DNA of 64,000 nt from Pectinophora gossypiella (GCF_024362695.1 NC_065420.1:7409920-7473919); one strand, 5' to 3'. Positions 1-11,745 are shown, counted from the stretch's first letter. Program-made: numbers and translations. Notes: a model not told the origin generated them from the sequence alone.

Positions 1-374
1 TACATAATGAATTAATAATATGTGGTAACATACCCTTACAAACCTATATTTCAAAGTTACACAAAAAGATTACCACATGTATGTCTAATATAAAACGTCA
101 TACTAACCATAAGAAACTTGAGCACCCAGAAATGAAATCCAGAGTTATTGATGACAGTAAAACTAAATAGATTTCATTTCAGATGTTTGTAAATTCAATA
201 CACATTTTTATACGATTAAAGCAGTAAGAACTGTTTAACAAAGTATAAACTTATAGGTAAGTAAATAAATGAACCTCGTGTCAATACAGACAGGTAAGCA
301 TAGCTAGTTGAAAGTGGGTCACCGCTGGTCTTCTGTTGGACTTTGATTAATAGCTTTAAAACCAGTTGCCTATA

Positions 375-570
375 CAGGGTGTTAGTGACACCGTATCGAA
401 TAATGAGGGGGATGATTCAGCTTATATAGATGATTCAGCATCACAAGAGTACGGAACTGAAAATAGTTAAAAAATACATCATGATTTTTGTGACGGAAAA
501 TTCCACTTGATATTAACTCAGAAACAAGGTCTGACCCCTATTAGCTTTCGGCGCGGTGTTACTAACACCT
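375..570. mobile_element. Palindromic MITE, degenerate copy 1
   Basis: The left end reads CAGGGTGTTAGTGACACCG, preceded by TA. The right end carries the inverted sequence (ggtgttactaacacct). The interior shares 'gggggatgattcag' and 'ccacttgatattaactcag' with copies at 607, 35766, 47782 and 59223. The TA flank and CAGGGTG ends suggest a non-autonomous Tc1/mariner-type element. No transposase is encoded here. Confidence 0.7.
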
Positions 571-606
571 ATATACGTACCCATACAGATACCATACATA
601 CTTATA

Positions 607-949
607 CGGGGTGTAAGTGACATATTACCGAATACGGAGGGGGATGATTCAGCTCATGAGTCTGCGTTAGGTCAGGCGCGCACTACGAGTTTTTTGCCGC
701 GCGGCAGAAAAAAGCAGCGGCATAATGTCGCACTGTAATACTGTACCAAATAGTTTTAAATTGTATTGCGCGCACTTGACGGCAGAGCCACCGCAGTTGC
801 GCAGTATTACAGTGCGACATTATGCCGCTGCTCTTTTCTGCCGCGCGGCGAGAAACTCGTAGTGCGCGCCTGGCTTTAATATCAAATGGAATTAAATCAT
901 GAGCTGAACAACCCCCCAAAGCTTTCGTTACGGAGTCACTAACATCCTG
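607..949. mobile_element. Palindromic MITE copy 2, carrying a nested palindrome
   Basis: This is the same MITE family as at 375-570. The left end (cggggtgtaagtgacat) and right end (gttacggagtcactaacatcctg) are inverted and both are flanked by TA. The interior is interrupted by an unrelated GC-rich palindrome at 674-871, so the copy is longer than its relatives. The open frames called across it on both strands are by-products of the inverted repeat and not genes. Confidence 0.75.
674..871. mobile_element. GC-rich palindromic MITE nested in the 607-949 MITE
   Basis: The two arms are long near-perfect inverted repeats. The left arm begins aggcgcgcactacgagtttt and includes gcataatgtcgcactgtaat. 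The right arm mirrors these and ends in gtagtgcgcgcct. The arms are about 75 bp each around a spacer of about 50 bp. It differs from the host MITE in composition and motif, so it is a separate insertion. Confidence 0.75.
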
Positions 950-1617
950 TATACATGGTTGCTGGTTACAATGATAACTTGCTAGGGAGTGTTTTGTAGG
1001 AACAAATGTCAACATGTACTGTAAAGGATATGCAGCTTGCAGACACAACTTCGAAAATAGCCGTGATGCAATTATGGGTGCAACGAATGTTGTTTACGAT
1101 AAGATTTCATGTTAGCCAATTCATACCAATATGTTTATCAGCTTTGCCTTTATCAATGAAAAAGTTTTAAAATTTGAAGCCCTGTGAGTGAATTCGGTTG
1201 ATTTGATGAGAGCCTTCTACTTATTAGAAGAGCTGATAACGTGCCACAATGACAGTTAATCTTCCTGCCATTACCAAGACCAGCTGTAAGATGTTGTCTT
1301 TCAAAAATAGTTGAGGAGATAGATGATGTTAGGTATGAGTATGGTCTCTTTCAGCAAATAAAAGAAATATAAAATCGACATCACGAACATACCGCCATAT
1401 TTTTTGATATACTTACTAAACACATTTTCATTGAAGGGGATTTTTTTGTATTTTTTCCCTAAATCCCTAAGGATTGCGAGCCTGACTTTATGTATGTATG
1501 TATGTATGTTTGTGTTTTTTTTTTGTTGTAATCGTGAAAGTTTAATGTAAACATAACATATTTTTACCTGTGAACTTCATTTTGAATTATTTATTAAATA
1601 CCTACACAAATAAATAA

Positions 1618-1855
1618 GACAGAACACGTTCAGCTGCTTCTCTTCCCGGGCATGTCGAAAAAAACGGACAGAGGGATTGTGTCCACTAACATGATGGACT
1701 AATGTTATGGGCGATAGGCTGATCCCTTATCACCATAAGGTTTATCATGTCCAGCTTACGACATCGTATCAACAGTGGCTGCAAGTTGTCTTTGATTACT
1801 TGTGGCTCTGCCCACCCCATTAGGGATTACGGGCGTAAGTTTATGTATGTGTAAT
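1618..1855. repeat. Interspersed repeat, family E, copy 1
   Basis: The stretch beginning 'cagaacacgttcagctgctt' and ending near 'gggattacgggcgtaagttt' recurs nearly unchanged at 48311-48551. Both copies end in a TATG-rich tail. Its class (SINE or LINE 3' end) is not determined. Positions 950-1617 hold nothing I recognise apart from a short TATG microsatellite near 1492. Confidence 0.75.
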
Positions 1856-1915
1856 TGTGTATGTATAAATAAGACAGCAATACCTAAAGAATGTAATATT
1901 GAATGAAAATTCCAG

Positions 1916-2100
1916 CCCTACTCCCTGAAGTGGTAATGACGAGCTGTGCCAAGTGCAGTCCTCGACAGAAGAGGTTCGCCCGCCGAGTGGTGGCCGCCTT
2001 CGACCGCTACATGCCACAGGAACACCAGCAGTTGAAGATGAAGCTCGACCCTCAGAACAAATACTACGACAACTTCGTCAGGGCTATAAACTCCTCCTAA
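1916..2100 (+). CDS. Chemosensory protein A, exon 2 only (5' part outside the window)
   Basis: This is the C-terminal exon of an insect chemosensory protein (OS-D/A10 family), a small secreted alpha-helical carrier of hydrophobic ligands. An intron acceptor (AAATTCCAG) ends at 1915. The exon enters in phase 1, as in the sibling genes, and encodes about 61 residues ending in TAA. Visible marks are LLPEV, the third and fourth cysteines as CAKC, PRQK, and LDPQNKYYDNF in place of the common KYDP. I find no exon 1 (signal peptide plus YDNFD-type motif) on the plus strand between 1 and 1915, so it probably lies before the window. The in-frame ATG at 1903 is in the intron and is not a start. An exon-2 fragment that has lost its partner cannot be excluded. 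Confidence 0.88.
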
Positions 2101-3586
2101 GGATCACTTTACCCTTCTGTGGAAGGCTGTTAAATTGCATGAGACTGATTACTATTGCTCTAGGGTACGTATAATCTATCTACTTCACCTACTGCTGGGT
2201 ATGGGCCTCTTATCGTTCGTGTCATTTCTTTCGATCCTGAGCTATACTAATAATCTATATTCAATCAATGTATAATTAAAACTGATTTACCGAGTAAGAT
2301 CCTACTGCTGGGCAAAGGGCCCACCTTTTTCTTTCAATTTCATAAATGCTCTGCTCATCTTTTATCCGATCAAGTAAAATGCGGCAAATCTACAGTCATG
2401 TCAAAAAAAATCTGCTAATTTTGAGTTGGAAAACTATGCCTATTATAGGGATTCATTTAAGGATATATACCCGGGAAGATTTTCCAAACAACAAAAATTT
2501 CAGTAAAAGTGATTTAAAAGTGCCAGAAACTTGTCTTCTGATTAATTATAATTCAGCCCACCCCTTATTGATCTCACAAGTGAGTTTAAGTATATAAATG
2601 TAAAATAATACATACATAGATACCTATTTATATAAGCTTACAACATTAATTCATTTGGAAAAGAACTCCAAATTATAAACAGCCAGAACGTCTGAATTTT
2701 CTTGATGGGCGATGTCAACCAATAATGTTGACACAATCAACCCTGCTGTCCGGGTTGCTATTAAAGCCAAATGCCCCTGACTTGACTCATATAACGACTA
2801 TATCCGTCTTACTAAAGTAAATATTATTTAAGACCGGCAGCAATTAGTTTCACTTAGATATTATGAATGACGGGTAAAAGACACTAAACCTGGCAGAGCG
2901 CTGTCCTGGGAAGCAGAGAAGACTTTTCAAACACAAAATAAATTTTAGTAAAAGTAGTTTAGGTAGATAAACTAATAATATAGGACCAAATAATTAAAAT
3001 AATTTTTAACCAGAGTTATTATAGGTAGTCATAAAACAGTAATACAATGAAAGACTGTCGGAGGTAAACCAATATTAAGTAATCATAACCTTTAGCATAG
3101 TCATGATACGTTCATGATTAATAACAATTACGGCATAGTATTGTTAGATTAAAGAAATACCATTATGAATACCGTATTCAATTATACAGCTGGTGCATAA
3201 TTAATACAATAAGTGTGTCAAAGTAGGTCTCTAATGCAGTTGTATTACGCTGATTGATCGGCACTGGTGCACTCAAAATTATGCAAAATGAATAACTATT
3301 GGCCTTTTTTCAACAAAATATTTTTTGACGTTTTCCTTACACGCGAGGACTAAAGTCGTTGGAGTTACTCAAGTTTCCTGGTAATACCCAGTAATTTGTT
3401 GACTGCTGCTTGAACCAACTGGCCGAGCATTTCGCTAATAGGTAATGCACCTAAGGTCCAATTATCCACGGCTCTGGCAGTAATTAAGGTACGTAATCCA
3501 AGTGCCAAAAGGTGTAAATTCGAACGTGTCTCGGAGGTCTTGGTTGGCCCCTACTCGGGCCGTGGTAGTGGGTTAATAGTAGCCAA
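2101..3586. other. Intergenic, repeat fragments only
   Basis: A fragment of the 'ctactgctgggca' SINE lies at about 2305. A family-D fragment (gcggcaaatctacagtcatg) lies at about 2340-2410. A degenerate SINE of the 'ccctgctgtccgggttgc' type lies at about 2700-2830. I see no coding exon and no RNA gene. Confidence 0.5.
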
Positions 3587-3646
3587 TATAAAAGCACTGT
3601 CGCTTTCTGGCAGTGCTAGTTCTTTTGGTCCAATAGAGAGTAAAAG
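3587..3646 (+). promoter_or_regulatory. Predicted core promoter and 5' noncoding exon of CSP gene B
   Basis: TATAAAAG lies at 3587-3594. A possible initiator (GGCAGTGC) is about 25 bp downstream, near 3612. A splice donor (AAAAG|GTGGGT) follows 3646. The partner acceptor is a good polypyrimidine-CAG ending at 4309, 11 bases before the ATG of gene B. The predicted 5' UTR intron is 3647-4309. This rests on signals only; there is no transcript evidence. Confidence 0.45.
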
Positions 3647-4320
3647 GTGGGTGAATCAACCGTTGGTGCTGTGCCCAGCGTTTAGTGAATTGTGAAATAT
3701 GACATAATTTTTTGTGATAAGTAGGTTTCGTGACCTGCAGTGGTAGCAACAGGATATTTTTAGTTGTAAAAATATAGGAATGCCTCTAGAGTTCAGTGTC
3801 CATTCTGTGTCAAAAAATAATTTACTTAGGTTTATCTTTGTTTAGTCCAAAGTTATGGTGTCTGCAACTTCTAGTAATTTCTTTAGGCCCTTGGCTAACA
3901 TTTCTCATTCCCTTTTGGAATTTTCACACAGTCACTTGATCGAAATACGTTGTCCTTGGACTCAAGTATGATATGGAGATTCAACCGATCGCGGTCTAAT
4001 CTATATTCTCTCCGCATGCGTTTTATGTGACTGATGTCCGCTAAGACTCTTTATACATTTACAATGGGTTGACATTCAGGAGTTAGTGGGTTTTTTGTAC
4101 CTTTAATACGAGGTGACGGTGGAGCAGCGTGGTGGTGCGATCCTTACCTCATTTGATTCTTTGCTATTTGACTTACTGTAGATTTGCACCAGGCACGAAA
4201 TACTTTGCCGGACAACCTTTTTTTTGGTTTATAGAGACCGATAACCATAGGGTTAGCAGTACCGGGAGATACTACAGACAGTTTATGTTACGTTTCTTTG
4301 TCTTTCCAGATAAGTACAGA

Positions 4321-5963
4321 ATGAAGGGTTTCATAGTGCTCGCTTGCCTGGTGGCGTCGGTGCTGGCTGCGGATAAGTACAACCCTAAATACGACAACTT
4401 CGACGTGGAGACGCTGATTACCAATGACCGGCTGCTCAAGTCGTACATCAACTGCTTCCTCGAGAAGGGACGCTGCACGCCCGAGGGAAGCGACTTCAGA
4501 AGTAAGTTTTTCTTCACCTTTATTCTTGAGGAGTACGTAACCCTGTACCTGTTTGTCCAGGGTACAATTTCGGGAGCGGTCAGTTATTCAATGAGTGATC
4601 GTTTAGTAGTTCTCATTTTGGGGCCCTGGTTCGGTTCTGTGGGCGATGAGCTGATCATTGATCTTAGATTGTCTTCTGAAAATTTGTAACTTTGTCAACC
4701 ACGTTGGGGACCACGGGTGACAGTTCTGTTCCTGTATGTATGCATAGAAACTAGAAACCTACCTAGCCTCATGTCGTAATCATTACTAAGGCGGGTAAAG
4801 TGATTAATATTGACAGAATACAACACTTGCATATTGACTATCTAAGATAGTAAGATATACCTAAATGATGATGATGATAGACGTAATAAAGTGATAGGAG
4901 TCAAGTTCATCACCTATTATAATTGGATTCAATAATACATCTCGTTATCGTAGATCTCTACGAAAAGTCCGAGAATATTTTGACATGAAGGTTTTGAAGT
5001 GTAACATTATTATGATTGTTATTTCTGCTTACCCCTTGGGACACGAGAATGTTTGATCTCATTTTGTATCTACGAATATTTGGCTCTTTTGACTCTAAAA
5101 TTTTCCGTAATTCTGAATTGCAAATTAATAAGTGATACTTGAATAGCGTGATGGTATGAATGTAAAAAGGTCTTTTTCAGTAGGTACCTATACTTACCTA
5201 TTATTTTATCTTGTACTCGAAAAGGATACGATATTGATCATATATATTTGTTTAGTTTTATGTAACTTTACACAACCTTACTCATTTTGATGGTGTTTGT
5301 TTTTAGTGTTTGTCGTTTATTATACAAGTCAAGGCTAACCAGTATCATTATATGCATAAAGGCAGAACATATTTTAAGAAATTACGAGTTATGTTGCACA
5401 AGCTGGAACTTAATTTTAGTTTTCCTCATACATCACTATCAAATTAAACATTAAGATAATTGAAGGAAAAAATATACGTCGAAAAATTATAAATATATTT
5501 AATTGTAGAGACGACGAGAAAACTCTTGATTGAATCCAGTTATGTTTCCACATTTTTTTGTCTATTATTTTTTATTTGTTGGGCAAATTAACCGATAATT
5601 AATTAAATCCTGAGTATTAGTCTAACACGTAAAAAAATAAAACCTTATTTTTTACCTTTAAAAGTTTATTTATAGATATTGAATATTGTTGTCAATTTTA
5701 GATAAAAAAATACTCTGTACAAAGCGACTGATGTAAAAAGTTTGATATTTAACAACAGTTTATTATGCAACTTTACAGAGGCTCTCCCAGAAGCGATTGA
5801 GACGACCTGCGCGAAGTGCACAGATAAGCAGAAGACCAACATTAGGAAGGTAATAAAGGCAATCCAACAGAAGCATCCTAAACATTGGGACGAGCTCGTG
5901 GCCAAGAATGACCCCACTGGGGCCCACCGCGCCAACTTCGACAAATTCATCCAGGGAAGCTAA
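4321..5963 (+). CDS. Chemosensory protein B (exons 4321-4501 and 5779-5963)
   Basis: A complete CSP gene encoding about 121 aa. CSPs are small soluble secreted proteins that bind hydrophobic ligands; individual members differ in tissue and role, which cannot be read here. Residues 1-17 form a signal peptide (hydrophobic, ending VLAA). Mature features are YDNFDVETL and cysteines 45, 52, 71 and 74 in the standard C-X6-C-X18-C-X2-C spacing, which forms two small loops in known structures. Exon 1 ends after codon 60 plus one base (AGA A|GTAAGT), and exon 2 follows ctttacag, so the intron is phase 1. The start at 4321 was chosen because an acceptor ends at 4309; the open frame back to 4129 would be intronic or UTR. 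AATAAA at 6443 could be its poly(A) signal, though it is distant. Confidence 0.96.
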
Positions 5964-8600
5964 GCGCACTCAACTACACTCAATAGTCCATAGTTCTTAG
6001 ACTAGTTTTTCTTTTTTATCCCGGAGCAAAAGGCATTGAGTATTGGAGGAATAAGAAATAATGTGACGTCAGAACCTTTAGTGACGTGAAAGGCTGGATT
6101 GTTCGATACAGGGCTACATCCATAACTTTCGTTTCTTATTACTCCGTGCTCTATGGTTTTTTTTCAAGGCTCCAGTCGCTACAATTCTTTTAAGGTTCGA
6201 GCCTGTAATCTTTACACTTTTCCTGTTATTCTCGAGGCTTATGAGAATGTTCAACTGATTTTTCAGTAGTAGAATACATGTGTCTACAATCGTACCTTCT
6301 TATGCTCTCTATAGGAAAGAGCGGTGCTAACGATCGCTGTTTTGTACTGTTATTTATTTCCGAAAACCGTAGGGTTAAACAATTGGACGACAACTCAACT
6401 CACCAAATTGTTATTATTTATTAAAAAGATGTCGACTGACTGAATAAAAGTGATTTTTTAAAGTGTATAAGTTATTTTATTTCGCTCATTCGTTTTTGTC
6501 GGCGTAGCATTCTCCATGCTACTATATTAGGGTAAAAAGGGTAAGGGTAGGGGTAAGGGCTTTATTTTTTTACAAAATACAAATTATTTCGCTAGCGGAG
6601 TCCACGCTGGATTGCCCGCGAAATATGCTGCACTAAGTACGTAGCTAGACATGCTAAAAATAGGTATGTTTTATTCTTTTTAGATATACACTTACTTAAC
6701 AATAGGAAGCAAGTTTTCTGAAGGCTTATTCCGCGTTTTAATGTTGAATATTTATGTTATGCCTGTTGTAACCGACATGACCCAACTATTCATCCGGCGA
6801 ATCCAGTTGGTCCTCGGTAATTCCAATTAATCACGAAACAAGTGGAAGTATGCAATTAACATTATATATTCTGCTGCAAATGAACACAGTACATTGCTTA
6901 CTGAGTACAAGTGTCAAAATGATTGAATCAATCGAACAGATTTTTTTAAAGTGGGAAGCGTCTTCACGAATGTTGCTTGAATAAAAATTTCAATATTCTA
7001 TAGTGTCGTTACATGGCTCATGTAACGACTACGTACATTATTAAGTAGTATAGTTATCGGGAGCAACGGCACGGATCGTTGTACTTTCGGGCAATCGGGT
7101 GATCAGTCTATAATGTCCAAACCAGGGATCACAAAGTGATTTTTGTAATATGTCCCCACCGGAAATCGAATCCGGGGCCTCCAGATCGTGAGGTCAACGT
7201 TCGACCACTGGGCCTCGGAAGCCGTTGCAAATCAGTGTTAAAAAATCACTCATTAATCCAGAAAGTTGCTAAGAATCATGCATTTTGTAGAGAGACAGTA
7301 TCTACGGCATTGGAACTCGAGTATGGAGCAGAATCGGTGGTTGCGTTGCATGTGTGTTTGTGTGTCAGTCGGGTCGGTTGCGACAGCGGTGCAGTGTGAC
7401 GTAACCCGTTGTATAATGCCGTCGCATAATCTTCGACGCTAGCGCAATCGTTCCGCATCGCCTCACCATATTCTGCCCGTGGACCCGATTTGTCAAGCCA
7501 ACGACAAATGATTTTTTATGACATCGACAGTTCGACAAAAAATTCAGTATAGCGTCATTACGTAGTAAGCTAATATTAAATGCGCAATGGCAAGCAGCAA
7601 TAGTACTCGGCTGCCCTGTTGCTTGACATTTTATAATGCATAAATATAAAAAGAAATATATACGAAATAAAATAAACTTACAATTTTTGGCTCTTTCTAG
7701 CTTGCAGTGTGTATATACTCGTAAAGTTTATATTACTTACTAAGATAAGAAGAACATCTTTGATTCAAAGTACAAAAGCCAAATCACTGCCGTACTTGAG
7801 TTAAGAAAATAATCTGTAAATTATGACCCTTTGTGTCTGTTATACACACTACAAAGTCTACAAACTTTCAAAGACTACGTATAGTCTCAGTTATTAATTA
7901 CTAAGTAGGTATTTTTTAAATAAAATAGGTTCGCGTTTGACTACAATATCACCCGATGGTAGGTGACGATGTCGCCTAGGGTGGATCACGCTTACCTACC
8001 AAATGCCTATTCACTCTAGCCTTGAAGACTCCCAGATTATAACGAGTTGAAAAAACATATGACAGCAGACATTTCCAGACCTTTGCTGTTCGCATCAAAA
8101 AAGGAAGAGGCAAAACTTTTAGTGCGGATTTGTGGTATATCGGGTTTAGTTGTCCGTAGATGGAATGGAGTGGGTGGAATTAACTCAAGAAGTTCCTGCG
8201 CACACTCACCGAAGTGTATCCTATACTAAACCGACAGACACGCTACCCTTCGTCTGTGTTCTAAAACACAGAGGGGACTTTGTAATTGAGGATTCTTTGG
8301 AGTTGTAGGTGTTACAAGTCATAGAATTAATGGGCTCCTAGGAACATTGAGTAAACAATTGTGAGTAGGATTCCACTGACGAAAAACTACACAAGTGCAT
8401 CATTAAACATTTAATATTAGACACAACAAATATATGTAATGCTCCACATAGTCATACAAATATACCAGACGAAAATTCATAGTCATTATCAAAAGGATGT
8501 CTTCATATAGGTCCTTTGATGGAAAACGAAGTCCAAAGATCAACCTTTGATACTTTTAGTATTGAAGGTTGAACTTGGGATTGTTTCAAGCTGATCGCAA
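5964..8600. other. Intergenic between convergent B and C, repeat remnants
   Basis: A tract at about 6000-6170 has weak inverted symmetry (aataagaaataat / tttcttattact). A fragment near 6495-6525 (tcggcgtagcattctccatg) belongs to the repeat at 52585-52710. A degenerate minus-strand tRNA-headed SINE lies at about 7010-7225. No gene is supported; the short frames here lack codon bias, domains and splice context. Confidence 0.5.
7010..7225 (-). mobile_element. tRNA-headed SINE (family C), degenerate
   Basis: On the plus strand it reads catggctcatgtaacgacta, then gatcacaaagtgattttt, tccccaccggaaatcgaatc and ends with ccactgggcctcgg. The reverse complement ends look like a tRNA A box and B box (GGTTCGA-type). 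The same series occurs at 21899-22185 and 11090-11320. Confidence 0.6.
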
Positions 8601-9527
8601 TTAGTCAGTGGCCACCATAAAGGCAGCGAACGCCTGTTCGTACTCTCCCTTAGGGTCGTATTTGGCGCGGAATTCTTTGAATTCTTGAGGTTTCTTCTCT
8701 TGGAGAGCCTTCACCGTTTTCCTGACGTTTGTGCGCTGGAGTGGCGTGCATTTGGCACAAGCGTCAGCAATCACTTCGGGTACTAGTTCTGTGAAAGTAA
8801 AAGAGTAATGGTGGTATTTTTTTTTTGCAGACACAGACCTCTCCTTAGTCGACGGCTTGGTGTTTGTGGTATTAAGCATACTCCACCACACTGCTCCACT
8901 GCGGGTTGGTGGTGGCGTTTTGGCTAGAAGCCAGGCACCAACGGCTTAACATGCCTACCGAAGCACGGAATCATCTTACTTTTTCAGATACTCAGGTGAA
9001 TCAGCCTGCAATGTTGTAGCCAAACAAAAGACAGTCTCACAAAGTGATCGACAATGTCCATATGGGGAATCGAAAGTGGACCTCCAGACGGTAAATCCAA
9101 TGCTGTCACTACTACCACGACCTACTCCTACTTGATCACGAAGGTGGCGATGGAATGTGATGGGCTGTTTATGTTATGCCGTATAGACTTACTCCTTCTT
9201 CTACCGTGTGGGTTGTGACGTGGATTACCAAACCTATCAACCCTGGTGTCAGAGTTACTATTAAACCGCCAAAGGCCCCTGACATGGCTTATGTGACGAC
9301 TACTAACTTGCATCGTCGGATCATCTTACTTATAGAATACACTTACTCCTGAAATCAGCGGAGTGTTCGACGGAGCAGGGTCCCTTGTCGAGAAGGCACT
9401 GGATGTAGGCGTCGAACAGACTATCGTCGCCGATGATCTTGTCCACGTCCAGCTTGTCATATTTCTCGTCGTAGGAGAACACTGTTGGGATGGCAAGCGC
9501 CAGCACTGCTATCACCAGACTCTTCAT
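8601..9527 (-). CDS. Chemosensory protein C (exons 9347-9527 and 8601-8788, minus strand)
   Basis: A complete CSP gene on the minus strand, 122 aa. The signal peptide is residues 1-18 (MKSLVIAVLALAIPTVFS), followed by YDEKYDKLDVDKII. Cysteines are at 44, 51, 71 and 74. The middle spacing is 19 rather than 18 because of one extra residue in SVEHSADF. The exon 1 donor is AGG A|GTAAGT and the exon 2 acceptor is TTTCACAG, phase 1 as in its siblings. The C-terminus keeps RAKYDPKGEYEQAF. A predicted 5' UTR intron ends six bases before the ATG (CCAG|CTAAACATG). The coding intron (8789-9346) is largely repeat-derived. It is one of only three minus-strand CSP genes in the window, inverted relative to B and D. 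Confidence 0.96.
8875..9335 (-). mobile_element. Two adjoining SINE remnants in the intron of gene C
   Basis: Positions 8875-9095 match the 'ccaccacactgctccactgc ... caatgtccatatggggaatc' SINE series (family A). Positions 9195-9335 match family C (ttctaccgtgtgggttgtga, ctggtgtcagagttactatt, ccgccaaaggcccctgacat). The second reaches almost to the splice donor of exon 1. Confidence 0.65.
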
Positions 9528-9870
9528 GTTTAGCTGGAAATGTTTACAATTATGTTTGTCACCGATGTTCGTTTGAAATCGAAGGTGGTGTCAGGATCGT
9601 AGTAATTCGAAATCCGTGATCTCTTCTTACTCTAACGGCAAATTAAAAAAAAAACTGTATGTTTCTCACCATATCTCTTGTTTAAAGATGAAGGTAAACA
9701 TCGTGAGGAATAACCCATATGCCGAGAATTGTGTTTTCGATGTTAAATGACCTACGGTTGGACGGTCAGATTGGTAGTCGTTTCTATGAAAAATTGGACT
9801 TGTCACATCTTCAGTAAGTATACCGTATGAAAAAGGTATAACGCTAGAGAAATTATTAAACATAACATAA

Positions 9871-10005
9871 ACAACCTATATTATGTCCCATTGCTGGGCA
9901 AAAGCCTCCCCTCAATCAACCGGAGGGGGTATGGAGCATACTCTACCATGCTGCTCCACTGCGGATTGGTGGAGGCATTTGGGCTTATAGCCCGGGACCA
10001 ACGGC
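9871..10005 (-). mobile_element. SINE family A fragment
   Basis: It reads cataaacaacctatattatg, then cccattgctgggcaaaagcc, ctccactgcggattggtgga and ends at cgggaccaacggc, matching the body of the complete copy at 48729-49056. The tRNA-like end is missing. Just upstream, at about 9660-9870, is a degenerate plus-strand copy of the 62735 SINE family. Confidence 0.65.
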
Positions 10006-10562
10006 AAATTATTATTACGATCGAAATTGTTATTATTAATGAGAAATTATTTTCTTCAGTAACTGTTATAGGTACAGCGATCAGCCGATATTGTTTCATA
10101 GGTTATACAATGGCGGGCTTGATAAGAATTAAGAACGATAGAGGTGGAGAAACAACTGGTTCTAAATCCAAACTCAAATTGTTGTAAAAAATAAAACCTA
10201 AAAGAAAATATTTACAGGTGTTCCATCCATCTCCGGTTATTACATACAGTTAACAAAACTTACTGTAGCCTTGTTACTATACGGGGGAAAAATACTTATA
10301 CTTATAGGAAAGGTGGTAAGGCCCAGATGCATTTTAAAATCCAAATCCTGTTGTCTCGAAATCCCGGCTTTACGAGGTTAGAATCTAGAATGTTTGTAGG
10401 TAATAGTTCAAATCCTATTTACGAAAAAAATACTACCAAAAGTTACTGGTGTTTTCTAAATAAACGACGTCAAGGAAAAAATATTTTCTAAAATAAAAAT
10501 AACTAATTTATATAAATAAATATGAAATATTAAATAAGTTAATAGGTACTTCAAGTACTTAC

Positions 10563-10643
10563 CATTATTTATGATTTTCTGTAAGTACTATGGATCCACT
10601 AGGATTGAGAATGACTAAATATGAAGTTTCAGCGGTATTTATA
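10563..10643 (-). promoter_or_regulatory. Predicted promoter and 5' exon of CSP gene C
   Basis: On the minus strand TATAAATA lies at 10643-10636, a possible initiator (TTTAGTCA) at about 10616, and a strong donor ATG|GTAAGTAC after 10563. The matching acceptor ends at 9534, so the predicted 5' UTR intron is 9534-10562. The last three bases of this exon are ATG. If spliced as predicted, that ATG is in frame with the downstream start and would add three residues (MLN) to the protein. Signal-based inference only. Confidence 0.4.
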
Positions 10644-11089
10644 CTGCTTTTCTAAATATTTTCCGGATGCGTGTAATTATTGTTATTTGATATACTTAAA
10701 CTATTTTGTCCAAATTATTTTAATATTTGTCCTTATACGGTGATCGGCAGATAAGTAAAATTATATGTTCACGTGGATTTTATCAATGAACGATCTCGAT
10801 TCAAATTGCATTTGACCTTTATCCACTTACTGGAATTATGAATGTGTATCAATTATGTATTATGCATTGTATTAAAATAAATATTAAAAAGTAAACGATT
10901 GTATCATAATAATACCATAAATGTAATATCTTTTTAGATAAGTACATATTATAAACGCAGAACTGTAATCGCCAAAAGCAATTATTTATCACCGATATTC
11001 CGCAGGGTAAGTATGGAAAAAATTCGCGCCTCATTCGCAGAAATGCGTACTTTTTCCATATTTACCTGAACACTTTCCTTTGGTTGGAA

Positions 11090-11320
11090 TTCTTCTCTTC
11101 TGTCATGTGGTTTGTGAGACCAATGATCGGCCTGTTTAACCCTGGTGTTACGGATACTATTCCGCCGCCAAAGGTCCATGACATGGGTCATATAACGACT
11201 ACATACTTTAGCCTGGACTGCTTAACGTGCCATAATCACGGAACATCTTATTTTTAATTCAGTCGGGTGATCAGCTTACAATCAATGTTCACCCACTGGA
11301 CCACAGAGCCCCTGTGAGCC
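11090..11320 (-). mobile_element. tRNA-headed SINE (family C) fragment
   Basis: It reads ttctcttctgtcatgtggtt, cctggtgttacggatactat, ccgccaaaggtccatgacat, a degraded middle, then cacccactggaccacagagc. The order and motifs match 21899-22185. Confidence 0.6.
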
Positions 11321-11675
11321 ATTTGTAAACAAATTTACACTTGTAAACATTACAATTAAAATAACTATGCTTCTACAAGTACAACAGCTAACGGATGACA
11401 AAGGCGACAGCATCTTATTAGTAATAGGAAGTCAAATGTTGACAATGTTGATTACCTAAGAGGTAGTATGACGATCGTGGGAAACAAATAAACATAATTA
11501 AGCACCTAATCAACATAAGTGATAACTCCATTAACTTTATAACTAGTAGTCAGCTACTACATAAGTATTATCCGGCTTCGTAAAAGATTTTTCTAACTGA
11601 CTGGAACGATAAAATTTTATGTTACTATTCAGATAAAAATAATATGTAACTTAATTATTAAACTTCAATCAATCG

Positions 11676-11745
11676 ATAATTCTTTCTTGCACAAAAACAT
11701 AAACACAGAACATGTACAGACGAATACAATAAGCACAATAGGCAC
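11676..11745 (-). mobile_element. LINE 3' tail fragment, minus strand
   Basis: The stretch ttctttcttgcacaaaaaca through gacgaatacaataagcacaa is the reverse complement of the tail at 49820-49890 (attgtgcttattttattcgt through tttgtgcaataaagaat). Confidence 0.6.

Noticed and set aside
683..1048. 121-aa open frame on the minus strand
   Set aside because: It is read through the arms of a palindromic MITE; it has no domain and its sequence is explained by the inverted repeat.
4129..4320. In-frame 64-codon 5' extension of CSP B
   Set aside because: A strong acceptor ends at 4309 and the ATG at 4321 starts a standard CSP signal peptide; the extension would put it internal.
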